Assembly: GCA_947474705.1 (NCBI GenBank)
Contig: CANJJS010000028.1
Coordinates: 1-52,145, forward strand
DNA: 52,145 nucleotides
Direction: 5' to 3'
Origin: Acetobacteraceae bacterium
GTDB lineage: Bacteria; Pseudomonadota; Alphaproteobacteria; Acetobacterales; Acetobacteraceae
Shown here: piece after piece, positions 34,463 through 41,981 of the stretch
How the letters are laid out: every line of letters begins with the position of its first letter
Numbering within the stretch: the first letter of the stretch is position 1
Notes under the pieces: generated by a model
Seen by the model: only the letters and a program-made list of their open reading frames with translations
Databases searched by the model: none
What the model was told of the DNA's origin: nothing
Translations under genes and position numbers: made by a program

Positions 34463-34824
34463 TCCGCGCCGCCGCTTTGCTGGGCGTGCTGCTCGCCCCC
34501 GGTCCGGCGTTCGCGGGCGATGCCGATGTGACGCAGGTCTCGATCCGGCGGGGGCAGGGGGCTTGGTTCAATCTGGATGTCACCGTGCGCAGCAAGGACA
34601 CGGGGTGGACGCGCTACGCCAATCGTATCGAGGCGCTGGCGCCCGATGGCACCGTGCTTGGGGTGCGGGAACTGGATCATCCGCATGAGACGGAGCAGCC
34701 GTTTACGCGCGACCTCTACGATCTGCGAGTGCCGCCGGGCATTAAGACCATCGTGGTCCGGGCGCATTTCAAGCCGACGGGGTATGACGGCGCGACCATG
34801 ACGGTCGCGCTGCCGGGCCGGTGA
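34459..34824 (+). CDS. Small exported protein of unknown function
   Basis: The 121-residue protein begins with a signal peptide (MIRAAALLGVLLAPGPAFAG; likely cut after AFA). The roughly 100-residue mature part looks all-beta: VTQVSIRRGQGAWFNLDVTV, then RYANRIEALAPDGTVLGVRE, a central DHPHETEQPFTRDLYDLRVP, and IKTIVVRAHFKPTGYDG. It has no cysteines. I recognise no named family. Coupling by ATGA to the membrane protein before it suggests the two act together at the envelope. Confidence 0.78.
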   Translation: MIRAAALLGVLLAPGPAFAGDADVTQVSIRRGQGAWFNLDVTVRSKDTGWTRYANRIEALAPDGTVLGVRELDHPHETEQPFTRDLYDLRVPPGIKTIVVRAHFKPTGYDGATMTVALPGR

Positions 34825-34858
34825 GGGCGGCGCTTCGGGCGACCCTGTCCTGGCCGGT

Positions 34859-34921
34859 GAAGGCGGGCCAGGACGCGGTTCGTGGTACTCGGTTGGCATA
34901 AGGCGTGGATGGCCCGCCTTC
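34859..34921. repeat. 12-bp perfect inverted repeat between convergent genes
   Basis: GAAGGCGGGCCA (34859-34870) and TGGCCCGCCTTC (34910-34921) are perfect reverse complements 39 bases apart, between the convergent exported-protein and YbjN genes. No T run follows either arm. It may be a bidirectional transcription-ending structure or a copy of a dispersed repeat. Confidence 0.5.
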
Positions 34922-34986
34922 GCGGACCATGACACGGGGTAACGCGGTGCGTGCCTCCGACGGAGGCGGTAGTCCTAACTGCAATC

Positions 34987-35448
34987 TTACTTCGCGATGA
35001 ATTTCTTGAACTCGGTCACCACGCCGTCCCAGCGGTCGAAATTGTTCGACACCGCGTCCACGGTCGCGCCGTGTTCCAGGTCCATGTCCATTTCGATCCA
35101 CGGCTCTTTCTCGTCGTCGAGGTAGACCCGGCCGAACCGTTTGGTGCGGTTCCACTGTTGTACCTGGTCCAGCCCGAATCCCTTGACGCTGAAGCCGGCG
35201 GAAAACTGGATGGAATTGCAGCGCGATTTGGCGTTGCAGCCGTAAAAATACACGCCGTATTTCGTTTCGTTTTTGAAGGTGCGGATCAGCGGATCGCCGT
35301 CCTTATCGGTCGTCACCTCGGCCGGAAGGCCTTTGGCGGTCATGATTTTGGCGATTTCCTCGCCGGTGACGCCGCCGTCGGGCAGCGGTTGCGCGGAAAC
35401 GGCGGGCGCGAGCAGGGACAAAGTGGCGGCGAGACAGAACCAGCGCAT
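34987..35448 (-). CDS. Exported YbjN-domain protein
   Basis: The 153-residue protein has a clear signal peptide (MRWFCLAATLSLLAPAVSA) followed by a YbjN-type domain. Features are EEIAKIMTAKGLPAEVTTDK, FYGCNAKSRCNSIQFSAGFS, NRTKRFGRVYLDDEKEPWIE, and the C-terminal TVDAVSNNFDRWDGVVTEFK. Two Cys (CNAKSRC) could form a disulfide in the periplasm. YbjN-like folds resemble type III secretion chaperones, but the exported alphaproteobacterial group has no assigned role. GGAG stands 7 bases before the ATG. It is downstream of, and possibly co-transcribed with, the MFS gene. Confidence 0.88.
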   Translation of the reverse strand: MRWFCLAATLSLLAPAVSAQPLPDGGVTGEEIAKIMTAKGLPAEVTTDKDGDPLIRTFKNETKYGVYFYGCNAKSRCNSIQFSAGFSVKGFGLDQVQQWNRTKRFGRVYLDDEKEPWIEMDMDLEHGATVDAVSNNFDRWDGVVTEFKKFIAK

Positions 35449-35509
35449 GGGTATTCTCCAGATCCGCCGCGATGGTCGCGCGGCGGACCGGAAGAAGCAA
35501 GCGAATCGA

Positions 35510-36820
35510 TCAGCCGGTTTTGGCGGCCGCGGGCCGGGCTTGTTTGGTGACGTCCGGAATGTCCAGGAAGAAGGCGCAGACCAGCGCCGCGACCAGGGAC
35601 AGAAGCGCCAGTCCGAACAGCCCTCCGGCGAAGCTTCCGGTTACGTCCTTCAGGACTCCGACGTACCATGGGCCGAAGAATCCGCCGAGATTGCCGATCG
35701 AATTGATCCAGGCCAGCGAGGCGGCCGCCGCCGATCCCGTCAGGAACATCGGTGGCATGGCCCAGAACGGGCCTTTGGAACCATAGAACCCGACCGCCGC
35801 GATGGACATGCCGACCAGCGCCCACCAGGTGCCCATTGTCAGCCCGGCGATGACCAGCCCTACCGTTGACAGTGTGCAGGCTCCCAGCAGGTTCCAGCGC
35901 CGTTCGTTCATCCGGTCCGACACGCGGCCCCAGATCACCAGGCCCGCGCCGCCGCAGAGGTAGGGGATCATCGTCAGCCAGCCCACGGTCATGTTGCTGA
36001 AGGTGCCCAGCGATTTGATGATTTGCGGGATGAAGAACAGCATGCCGAGGCTGGCGGTCACGATCCCGAAATAGTTCAGCGCGAGCAGCAGAACCCTTGG
36101 GTTGTACATCCCTTCCCACGTGCTGTAGGTGCGGACTTCTTCTTTCGCCGCGCGTTCGCTCGCGAGGCGGGTCGAGAGCCAGGTTTTTTCTTCCGCCGAC
36201 AGGAATGTCGCCTGTTCGGGTTTGTCGGTCATGATCGCGAGGGTCGCGATCCCCATCAGCACGGTCGGGATCGCCTCCGCGATATACATGATCTGCCAGC
36301 CCTTCAGGCCGAACATGCCATCGAGGCTTAAAAGCCCGGTGGAAATCGGCGCGCCGCCGGCCACCGCGACCACGAAGCCCGCGAGGATTCCCGAGACAAT
36401 TCGCGCGTGATGCACAGCGGGGAACCAGTACGTGAAATAGAGGATCATGCCGGGGAAGAACCCGGCCTCGGCGACGCCGAGCAGGGCGCGGACCGCGACG
36501 AAGCTGTAGGTTCCGGTGACGCAGGCGGTCAGGCCCGCGAGGATCCCCCAGGTGACCATGATCCGCGCGATCCACAGGCGCGCGCCGACTTTCTCCATGA
36601 CGATGTTGCTGGGGACTTCGAACAGGAAGTAACCCCAATAGAAACTGCCGGCGGCGAAGCCGAACTCGGTCGCGGACAGGCCGAGGTCGGTCCGCATGGT
36701 CAGGCCGGCGAAGCTGACGTTGATGCGGTCGATGTAGCAAAGGCTGTAGGCGCAGAAAGCGAAGGGGAGCAGGCGCATGTAGATTTTGCGCATGGTCTGC
36801 TTTTCGAGGGCGTCATCCAT
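35510..36820 (-). CDS. MFS transporter, anion:cation symporter (ACS) family
   Basis: The 436-residue permease has the 12-helix MFS pattern. It opens with MRKIYMRLLPFAFCAYSLCY, then IDRINVSFAGLTM, the ACS signature. FYWGYFLFEVPSNIVMEKVG and the loop motif ARLWIARIMVTWGI follow, and MFGLKGWQIMYIAEAIPTVL precedes the central cytoplasmic loop. Relatives carry organic anions such as tartrate, phthalate or hexuronates into the cell. The start at 36820 has GGAGG 7 bases upstream. Its substrate is unknown, but an aromatic or hydroxy acid would suit the surrounding monooxygenases and dehydrogenases. Confidence 0.92.
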   Translation of the reverse strand: MDDALEKQTMRKIYMRLLPFAFCAYSLCYIDRINVSFAGLTMRTDLGLSATEFGFAAGSFYWGYFLFEVPSNIVMEKVGARLWIARIMVTWGILAGLTACVTGTYSFVAVRALLGVAEAGFFPGMILYFTYWFPAVHHARIVSGILAGFVVAVAGGAPISTGLLSLDGMFGLKGWQIMYIAEAIPTVLMGIATLAIMTDKPEQATFLSAEEKTWLSTRLASERAAKEEVRTYSTWEGMYNPRVLLLALNYFGIVTASLGMLFFIPQIIKSLGTFSNMTVGWLTMIPYLCGGAGLVIWGRVSDRMNERRWNLLGACTLSTVGLVIAGLTMGTWWALVGMSIAAVGFYGSKGPFWAMPPMFLTGSAAAASLAWINSIGNLGGFFGPWYVGVLKDVTGSFAGGLFGLALLSLVAALVCAFFLDIPDVTKQARPAAAKTG

Positions 36821-36916
36821 TGCGAGTCCTCCGGTCGGGCCAGGTTCTCCGGGCCTTTGATGGGAGCCTGCCATGGAAATTTCCGAAACACCATCCTTTT
36901 ACAAAAAGGAGCGGGA

Positions 36917-38479
36917 TCAGGCCACGCGGGACAGTGTCAACCGGCGGAACAGCACGGCGAGGCGCCGGTCGTCGCCCGAGGGTCCGAGGTCCATGGGGCG
37001 CGCCGCGTCCGGGTAAGAGAAAATCAGTTCCGCGTAGGCGAGGCCACGCAACAGTTGGCCCGGGACCTCGCAGGCGACGACGCAGGGTTCCACGACATCG
37101 AAGGCATGGATGGCGTGGCCGCCTGTCGCGACGCCGAGGCGTTGCGCCGTCAGCGCGGGCGGGGCGAGAAAAGGCGCCAGCGTTATTTCCAGCCGGTAGG
37201 TGTCGGTGTCCTTCGGCAGTGGCAAAATCAGGCTGCCTTGCGCGCCCGACGACCAGGTGCCGCCGTCTTCGGGCACGGACCAGCCGTCGCCTTGCCAGTC
37301 TTCCGCGTTGCCGTTCAGGCCGAAATCCAGTTCGATCGTATCCGGCCGATCCTCCGTGCCCGCGGGCTCCGGCAAGGCGGACAGCGACAGATGGCGGAAC
37401 AGGAGCGACAGCCGGCGTGTGTCGTTTTGGCCCGCGACCTCGCTGGGGGGCGTGGCGTCCGGGTGGGCGATGACGATATCGACCGCGTCGCGACCCTGGA
37501 TCAGGTGTCCGGGTATGAAGGTGGTGACGCGGCCGGCCGGGAATGATTCGAAGGTGCGTACTGTCTCGTCGTTCACCGCGATTGCCGCCCGTTGTCCAGG
37601 CAGGGCTGGGGGACAGACGAAGGGTATCGCATCGATGTTCAGCCGGTACTGAGTGGCCGGCGCGGGCATCGGCAGGCGAAGATGGCTGCTGGTGTCGACC
37701 GCCCAGGTGCCGTCGGCCTCGGAGGGAGACCAGCCGGATACGGTGTAGGCGCGGGCGTTGCCATTGTCGCCGAACACGAGGTCGATGCGCCGTGGCGGAG
37801 GCGGGGCGGTGGCGCCTGAGGTGGCCGTCGCCGGCCGCATGGCACAGGCCGCCCGCATCATTGTCAGCCACGACGGCAAATCCAAACTCGGCACCAGTTC
37901 CCTGGGCGCCAGCCGCCGGACGAAGCCCATCGCCAGGTTGGGAGCGACATACGCGACCGTGCCGGCGGGACGGCCTGGGCGTTCGTCCTGGACCCATAAC
38001 AACGGCGCGTTGCCATAGAGGTTCAGCGCGCTCCGTAGCTCCAGCAACCCCGCCGCCGCCAGCGGTTCGTTTTGCCGGAAGACGAGAATTTTGTCGCCCT
38101 CTTCCAGGTCGCGAAGGAACTTGTTCCGCAGAAACGGGAGCACGGCCAATTGCTGGCGATAGAGCGCGCCGGGATCGGTCTCTCCTTCCCGTTGGTGGGT
38201 GTGGTAAAAAAAACCGTATTTCGTCAGCGAGACCATATACTCGCCACGCGAGACCGTCAGCTCGACATTGTCCGGGTCCGCCAGTCCTTCCAGCCGGCCG
38301 TGCAACGCGGCCAGAATATGGCGGAGCGGCGTGGAGGAAAACCGCAGCAATCCCAGTGGCTCGGCGCCGGCCAGGCGCTGCGCGAAGCCGAGTTCGCAGT
38401 TATCGCCAAGGTTTTCGAACCGCGACACGAGGTCACGGTCGGAGATCGGCCTGGGCGAGCCGGCAAGATCAGGCGTCAT
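36917..38479 (-). CDS. Putative papain-like (DUF1796-type) protein with a duplicated C-terminal domain
   Basis: The 520-residue product begins with RFENLGDNCELGFAQRLAGA then EPLGLLRFS, the start of DUF1796-like putative cysteine peptidases. C28 sits in the nucleophile position, and a possible general base lies in FFYHTHQ (H93 or H95). The C-terminus holds two clear copies of a beta-rich domain at about 232-368 and 382-518. Copy 1 opens IDLVFGDNGNARAYTVSGWS and copy 2 IELDFGLNGNAEDWQGDGWS; both end in RRLxxLFRxLxLS. The duplicated part may bind carbohydrate; that is a guess. No signal peptide. Its start has no strong ribosome site, so an upstream start at 38512 is possible. Confidence 0.7.
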   Translation of the reverse strand: MTPDLAGSPRPISDRDLVSRFENLGDNCELGFAQRLAGAEPLGLLRFSSTPLRHILAALHGRLEGLADPDNVELTVSRGEYMVSLTKYGFFYHTHQREGETDPGALYRQQLAVLPFLRNKFLRDLEEGDKILVFRQNEPLAAAGLLELRSALNLYGNAPLLWVQDERPGRPAGTVAYVAPNLAMGFVRRLAPRELVPSLDLPSWLTMMRAACAMRPATATSGATAPPPPRRIDLVFGDNGNARAYTVSGWSPSEADGTWAVDTSSHLRLPMPAPATQYRLNIDAIPFVCPPALPGQRAAIAVNDETVRTFESFPAGRVTTFIPGHLIQGRDAVDIVIAHPDATPPSEVAGQNDTRRLSLLFRHLSLSALPEPAGTEDRPDTIELDFGLNGNAEDWQGDGWSVPEDGGTWSSGAQGSLILPLPKDTDTYRLEITLAPFLAPPALTAQRLGVATGGHAIHAFDVVEPCVVACEVPGQLLRGLAYAELIFSYPDAARPMDLGPSGDDRRLAVLFRRLTLSRVA

Positions 38480-38528
38480 GGGGCAGGGGGCTTTCCGTGA
38501 AGGCCATCGCATCGGCAGAGTATCGCGG

Positions 38529-38594
38529 CCGGACCGGACTGTCGCCCCAAAGCGCGTACACCGGAGATTTCATGTCAGTCCACGCCCGGTCCGG
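38529..38594. promoter_or_regulatory. 9-bp inverted repeat in a divergent promoter region
   Basis: The 156-bp space between the divergent papain-like and malonyl-CoA decarboxylase genes holds CCGGACCGG (38529-38537) and CCGGTCCGG (38586-38594), exact reverse complements with 48 bases between. It could be a shared operator or chance in GC-rich DNA. I see no clear promoter hexamers. Confidence 0.3.
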
Positions 38595-38635
38595 TTTAGT
38601 CTGACCGTCCGAACGACGACGATGGGCAAGCACGC

Positions 38636-39970
38636 ATGCAAACCGACACGATCGTGGGGCAGACCGCCCATTGGCTGGAACGGTTATGGACCACGGTCGC
38701 CGATCGCGGCCGCGCGTTCGCCAACGTGCCGGCGGCGTCTTTGCCGCCGTTGGATCGCGTCCGCCGCCTGGTGGAAGCGTTGTTAAGCGGACGGGGCGAG
38801 GCCTCCGGCGCGGCTCTGGCGCGCGAATCGATCGCGGCGCTGGCGGCGCTGACGCCGGCCGAGCGTCTGGAATTCTGCCGGTATCTTTCCACCGGTTTCA
38901 TGCCGGACGACGCGGCCTTACGCGCGGCGGCGGAGGCCTGGCTGGCGGATCCGACCCCGGCGCGGGCGGAGGTTCTGTCGCGCACGGCCGAGCCGCCTCG
39001 GCAGGAACTGCTGCGGCGGATGAACCAGGCGCGCGGCGGCACGGCGGCGCTGGTCGCGCTCCGCCGCGAAGTTTTGGACGCTCTGCGTAACGAACCGGAT
39101 CTCGCGCCGCTGGATCGCGACCTCCGTCATTTGTTCGCGTCCTGGTTCAATCGCGGCTTTCTGGAACTGCGCCGGATCGATTGGAACACGCCGGCCGCCG
39201 TCCTCGAAAAATTGATCGCCTACGAAGCCGTCCACGAAATTCTGGGATGGGACGATTTGCGCCGCCGTCTTGCCCCCGATCGCCGCTGCTTCGGGTTTTT
39301 CCATCCCGCGCTGCCCGGCGATCCGCTGATTTTCGTGGAAGTCGCGCTTGTGCGAGGACTCGCCGACTCGATCCAGCCGCTGCTGGCGCCGGATACCGAC
39401 GAGGCCGCGCAGCGCGAGCGGGCAGGGCGCGCGGATACCGCGATCTTCTTCTCGATTTCCAACTGCCAGGACGGTTTGCGCGGGATTTCCTTCGGCAATT
39501 TCCTGATTAAACAGGTCGTCGAGGAACTGAAAGCCGAACTTCCGGGTCTGACCCGGTTTTCCACGCTGTCGCCCATTCCTGGCTTCCGCCGCTGGCTGGA
39601 TAACCGTCTGAAACAACCCGATCCGCCCTTGGAGCCCGCCGCCTTGGCCGATCCGGACGCGCTGGAAACGCCATTGATCCGGCTTTGCGCCCAATACCTC
39701 ACCGAAACCATTCCGGGCCGGGGCCCGGCGGATCCGGTCGCCCGCTTTCATTTGGGCAATGGCGCGAGGCTGGAACGATTGAACTGGCGCGGCAACCTGG
39801 CGCCGCGCGGGTTAAAAGAGTCGTATGGGATCATGGTGAATTATCTGTACGACCCTGACACCATCGAGGCGAATCACGAGGCGTTCGCCAGTGCCGGCGC
39901 GGTCGCGCGCTCCATCGCGGTGGAGGCTTTGCTCCGTCCCGCGGCGAAGCGGCGGCCCAGGATCATTTGA
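38636..39970 (+). CDS. Malonyl-CoA decarboxylase
   Basis: The 444-residue enzyme converts malonyl-CoA (or a methylmalonyl analogue) to acetyl-CoA and CO2. The N-terminal helical domain (to about 150) is followed by the GNAT-like catalytic domain. Its hallmarks are GFFHPALPGDPLIFVEVALV, FFSISNCQDGLRGISFGNFL (around residue 270), FSTLSPIPGFRRWL and FHLGNGARLERLNWRGNLAP (around 369) with the catalytic His, then ESYGIMVNYLYDPDTIEANH. It is the clearest family member in the area. It overlaps the convergent substrate-binding protein gene by 8 bp. A carboxylase 8.4 kb away makes the same type of CoA thioester, but they are not in one operon. Confidence 0.95.
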   Translation: MQTDTIVGQTAHWLERLWTTVADRGRAFANVPAASLPPLDRVRRLVEALLSGRGEASGAALARESIAALAALTPAERLEFCRYLSTGFMPDDAALRAAAEAWLADPTPARAEVLSRTAEPPRQELLRRMNQARGGTAALVALRREVLDALRNEPDLAPLDRDLRHLFASWFNRGFLELRRIDWNTPAAVLEKLIAYEAVHEILGWDDLRRRLAPDRRCFGFFHPALPGDPLIFVEVALVRGLADSIQPLLAPDTDEAAQRERAGRADTAIFFSISNCQDGLRGISFGNFLIKQVVEELKAELPGLTRFSTLSPIPGFRRWLDNRLKQPDPPLEPAALADPDALETPLIRLCAQYLTETIPGRGPADPVARFHLGNGARLERLNWRGNLAPRGLKESYGIMVNYLYDPDTIEANHEAFASAGAVARSIAVEALLRPAAKRRPRII

Positions 39971-41981
39971 AGAACCATTGCTCGGGCCGTCCGCTCCACG
40001 GCGGGCGGCAATGTTGGGAGATGCAGACGCGTCCCGGAATGTTTTCCAGTTTGTTGCTGACGATCCGGTTGCCCTGACTGCCGGGCGCCTGACCGACCAG
40101 GCCGATTTGCCATTTTTGGTCCGCGACGATGCGCCAGATTTCCTGAGCGGTGGCGTTGCGTTCCGCCTCGGGCTTGCTGGCGGCGGCGCGGAGCAGGTCG
40201 AAAACGCGCAACATGTGCGGGTCTTCGGGCTTCATGCCCGCCTTGCCCTCGGTCACATACCACTGCGCCCACGCGGAGCCCATGAGGCTGGCGGAGGCAT
40301 CGACGGGCAGCGCGAGGACGGGGAACAGGAACAGGCTCTCCGAGCCGCTGTTGGAGAACAGCACCATTTGATGCTGATCGTTCTGGCGGCGGATGGAGAA
40401 CAGGCTGCGTTCCAGCAATTTCATGTCGGCGGCGATGCCCACGGCGCGCCATTGCTGGATCACCATTTCCACCTGCTGCGGCCAGGTGGGGTTCAGGGTT
40501 TGCGCGACATCGATCTGGATGCGCAACCGTTCGCCGTTGTCGGTCCGGAGGCGGTAGCCGTCGCGATCCTTCTTGGTCAGGCCGATCGCGTCGAGCATCG
40601 CGTTGGCCTTCTTCGGATCGAAGTTCGACCATTTCGCGATGTATTCCTTGCCGGGGCTTTCCGGCACGACCTCCGACGGGACGCCCGATCCGGGGGTGCC
40701 AAGGCCCAGCCAGAACGCCTCGTTCAACTGGTCGCGATCGATGGCGATCGACAGCGCGCGGCGGAAATCGGCGTTGGCGAACCATTTCGCGAGTTCGGGA
40801 TCGCCGCGATAGGACATGTTGAAGACAAGCTGGGAGTCGCTGCCGTTGAAGCCGGGATCGAGATGGAAGGTGTAATTGCCGCGGCTCGCGTTTTCCAGGA
40901 ACACTGGCAGTTTGGCGATGTCGATGAAGCGTTCCTGCATGTCGTATTCGCCGGCGATGGCGCGGAGGTTCACGACCTCCGGATTTTCGGCCAGAGTCAG
41001 TTGGACGCGGTCGATGTAGGGGAGTTGGTTGCCCTCCGTATCGACCTCGTAAAAATACGGGTTGCGTTCCAGCATCCAGGTCTGGGTGTTGATCGGCTGG
41101 GTCATTTTCCAGGCGGCGACGGTCGGCAATTCCGGGTTTAGGCGCCAGTCCATTTTATAGCGGACCCATTGCACCCAGTTCGCGTAACCGGCGGCTTTCG
41201 CGCGCGCGGCCGCGTCCTCGACGGATGAGAATTTCGGCAGGAACTGGCGCAGATAATGCGCCGGGGCGTAAAGGCCGTAGGTCAGGCCGTCGGATTGCTG
41301 CCGCGACTGACCGCCGCCGACGGCGGTATCGCCCGCCAGCAGTTGCGGAAACAGAAAATGCGGGGCGTCGAATTCGAAGGCGACCGTGGTCTCGTCGATC
41401 TTCACCACGCGGCCTTGTTTCCCGCCGGCGGCCATTTCCGGGGTTGGCGAGGTCGTGAGTTCCTTGTTGAGGTAAATCTCCTCGAACCAGAACACGAAAT
41501 CGTCGGCGGTGAAGGGCGATCCGTCCGACCATTTCATGCCCTTGCGGAGGAACAGGGTCGTGCGTTTGCCGTCCGCGTCGATAGACCAGGATTTCGCGAC
41601 CTGGGGGGCGAGTTTCGTGCCCGTCACGTCCCAGAACAAGGGTTTGTCGCCGGACCGGATGCGGTTGCCGTTCTCGCTGTCGCCGGGCCCGAGGAAGGCG
41701 CGGCGCCAGGTGCCGCCGTATTTGCCGGTGTGGCGCAGCGGTTTCAGCACCAGCGGTTCGGCGGGCAGGCGCTGCTCGACGGGGGGAAGTTTGCCTGCTT
41801 TCACCTGCGCGGCGAGATCGGGGGATTCCTGGAATTTTTTCGGGAGGCGCGCCGGGTCGGTGACGATCTCCGGCGCTTCCAGCGTGCCGACGACGCTGAT
41901 TTGTTTCAGGTCCACCGGCTGCGCCGCGGCTTCGCCGCAGAACAAGGGCAGAAGCGCGGCGAGCAGGCGGAGGCGGGTCAT
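39963..41981 (-). CDS. ABC transporter substrate-binding protein (family 5), second of two paralogues
   Basis: The 672-residue periplasmic protein has a signal peptide (MTRLRLLAALLPLFCGEAAA, ending AAAQP). The family 5 (OppA/DppA-type) fold follows, with LFLRKGMKWSDGSPFTADDF, the core motif, and PYIDRVQLTLAENPEVVNLR. It is about 130 residues longer than classic DppA. The last residues carry a conserved pair of cysteines (RVCISQHCRPPWSGRPEQWF) shared with its neighbour. Its ATG overlaps the upstream paralogue's stop by ATGA. It is the last gene of the ABC operon. Confidence 0.92.
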   Translation of the reverse strand: MTRLRLLAALLPLFCGEAAAQPVDLKQISVVGTLEAPEIVTDPARLPKKFQESPDLAAQVKAGKLPPVEQRLPAEPLVLKPLRHTGKYGGTWRRAFLGPGDSENGNRIRSGDKPLFWDVTGTKLAPQVAKSWSIDADGKRTTLFLRKGMKWSDGSPFTADDFVFWFEEIYLNKELTTSPTPEMAAGGKQGRVVKIDETTVAFEFDAPHFLFPQLLAGDTAVGGGQSRQQSDGLTYGLYAPAHYLRQFLPKFSSVEDAAARAKAAGYANWVQWVRYKMDWRLNPELPTVAAWKMTQPINTQTWMLERNPYFYEVDTEGNQLPYIDRVQLTLAENPEVVNLRAIAGEYDMQERFIDIAKLPVFLENASRGNYTFHLDPGFNGSDSQLVFNMSYRGDPELAKWFANADFRRALSIAIDRDQLNEAFWLGLGTPGSGVPSEVVPESPGKEYIAKWSNFDPKKANAMLDAIGLTKKDRDGYRLRTDNGERLRIQIDVAQTLNPTWPQQVEMVIQQWRAVGIAADMKLLERSLFSIRRQNDQHQMVLFSNSGSESLFLFPVLALPVDASASLMGSAWAQWYVTEGKAGMKPEDPHMLRVFDLLRAAASKPEAERNATAQEIWRIVADQKWQIGLVGQAPGSQGNRIVSNKLENIPGRVCISQHCRPPWSGRPEQWFFK

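Noticed and set aside
36895-36909. CCTTTT-ACA-AAAAGG hairpin upstream of the MFS gene
   Set aside because: The stem is weak and A/T-rich with no T run in a useful place, so it does not support a terminator call.
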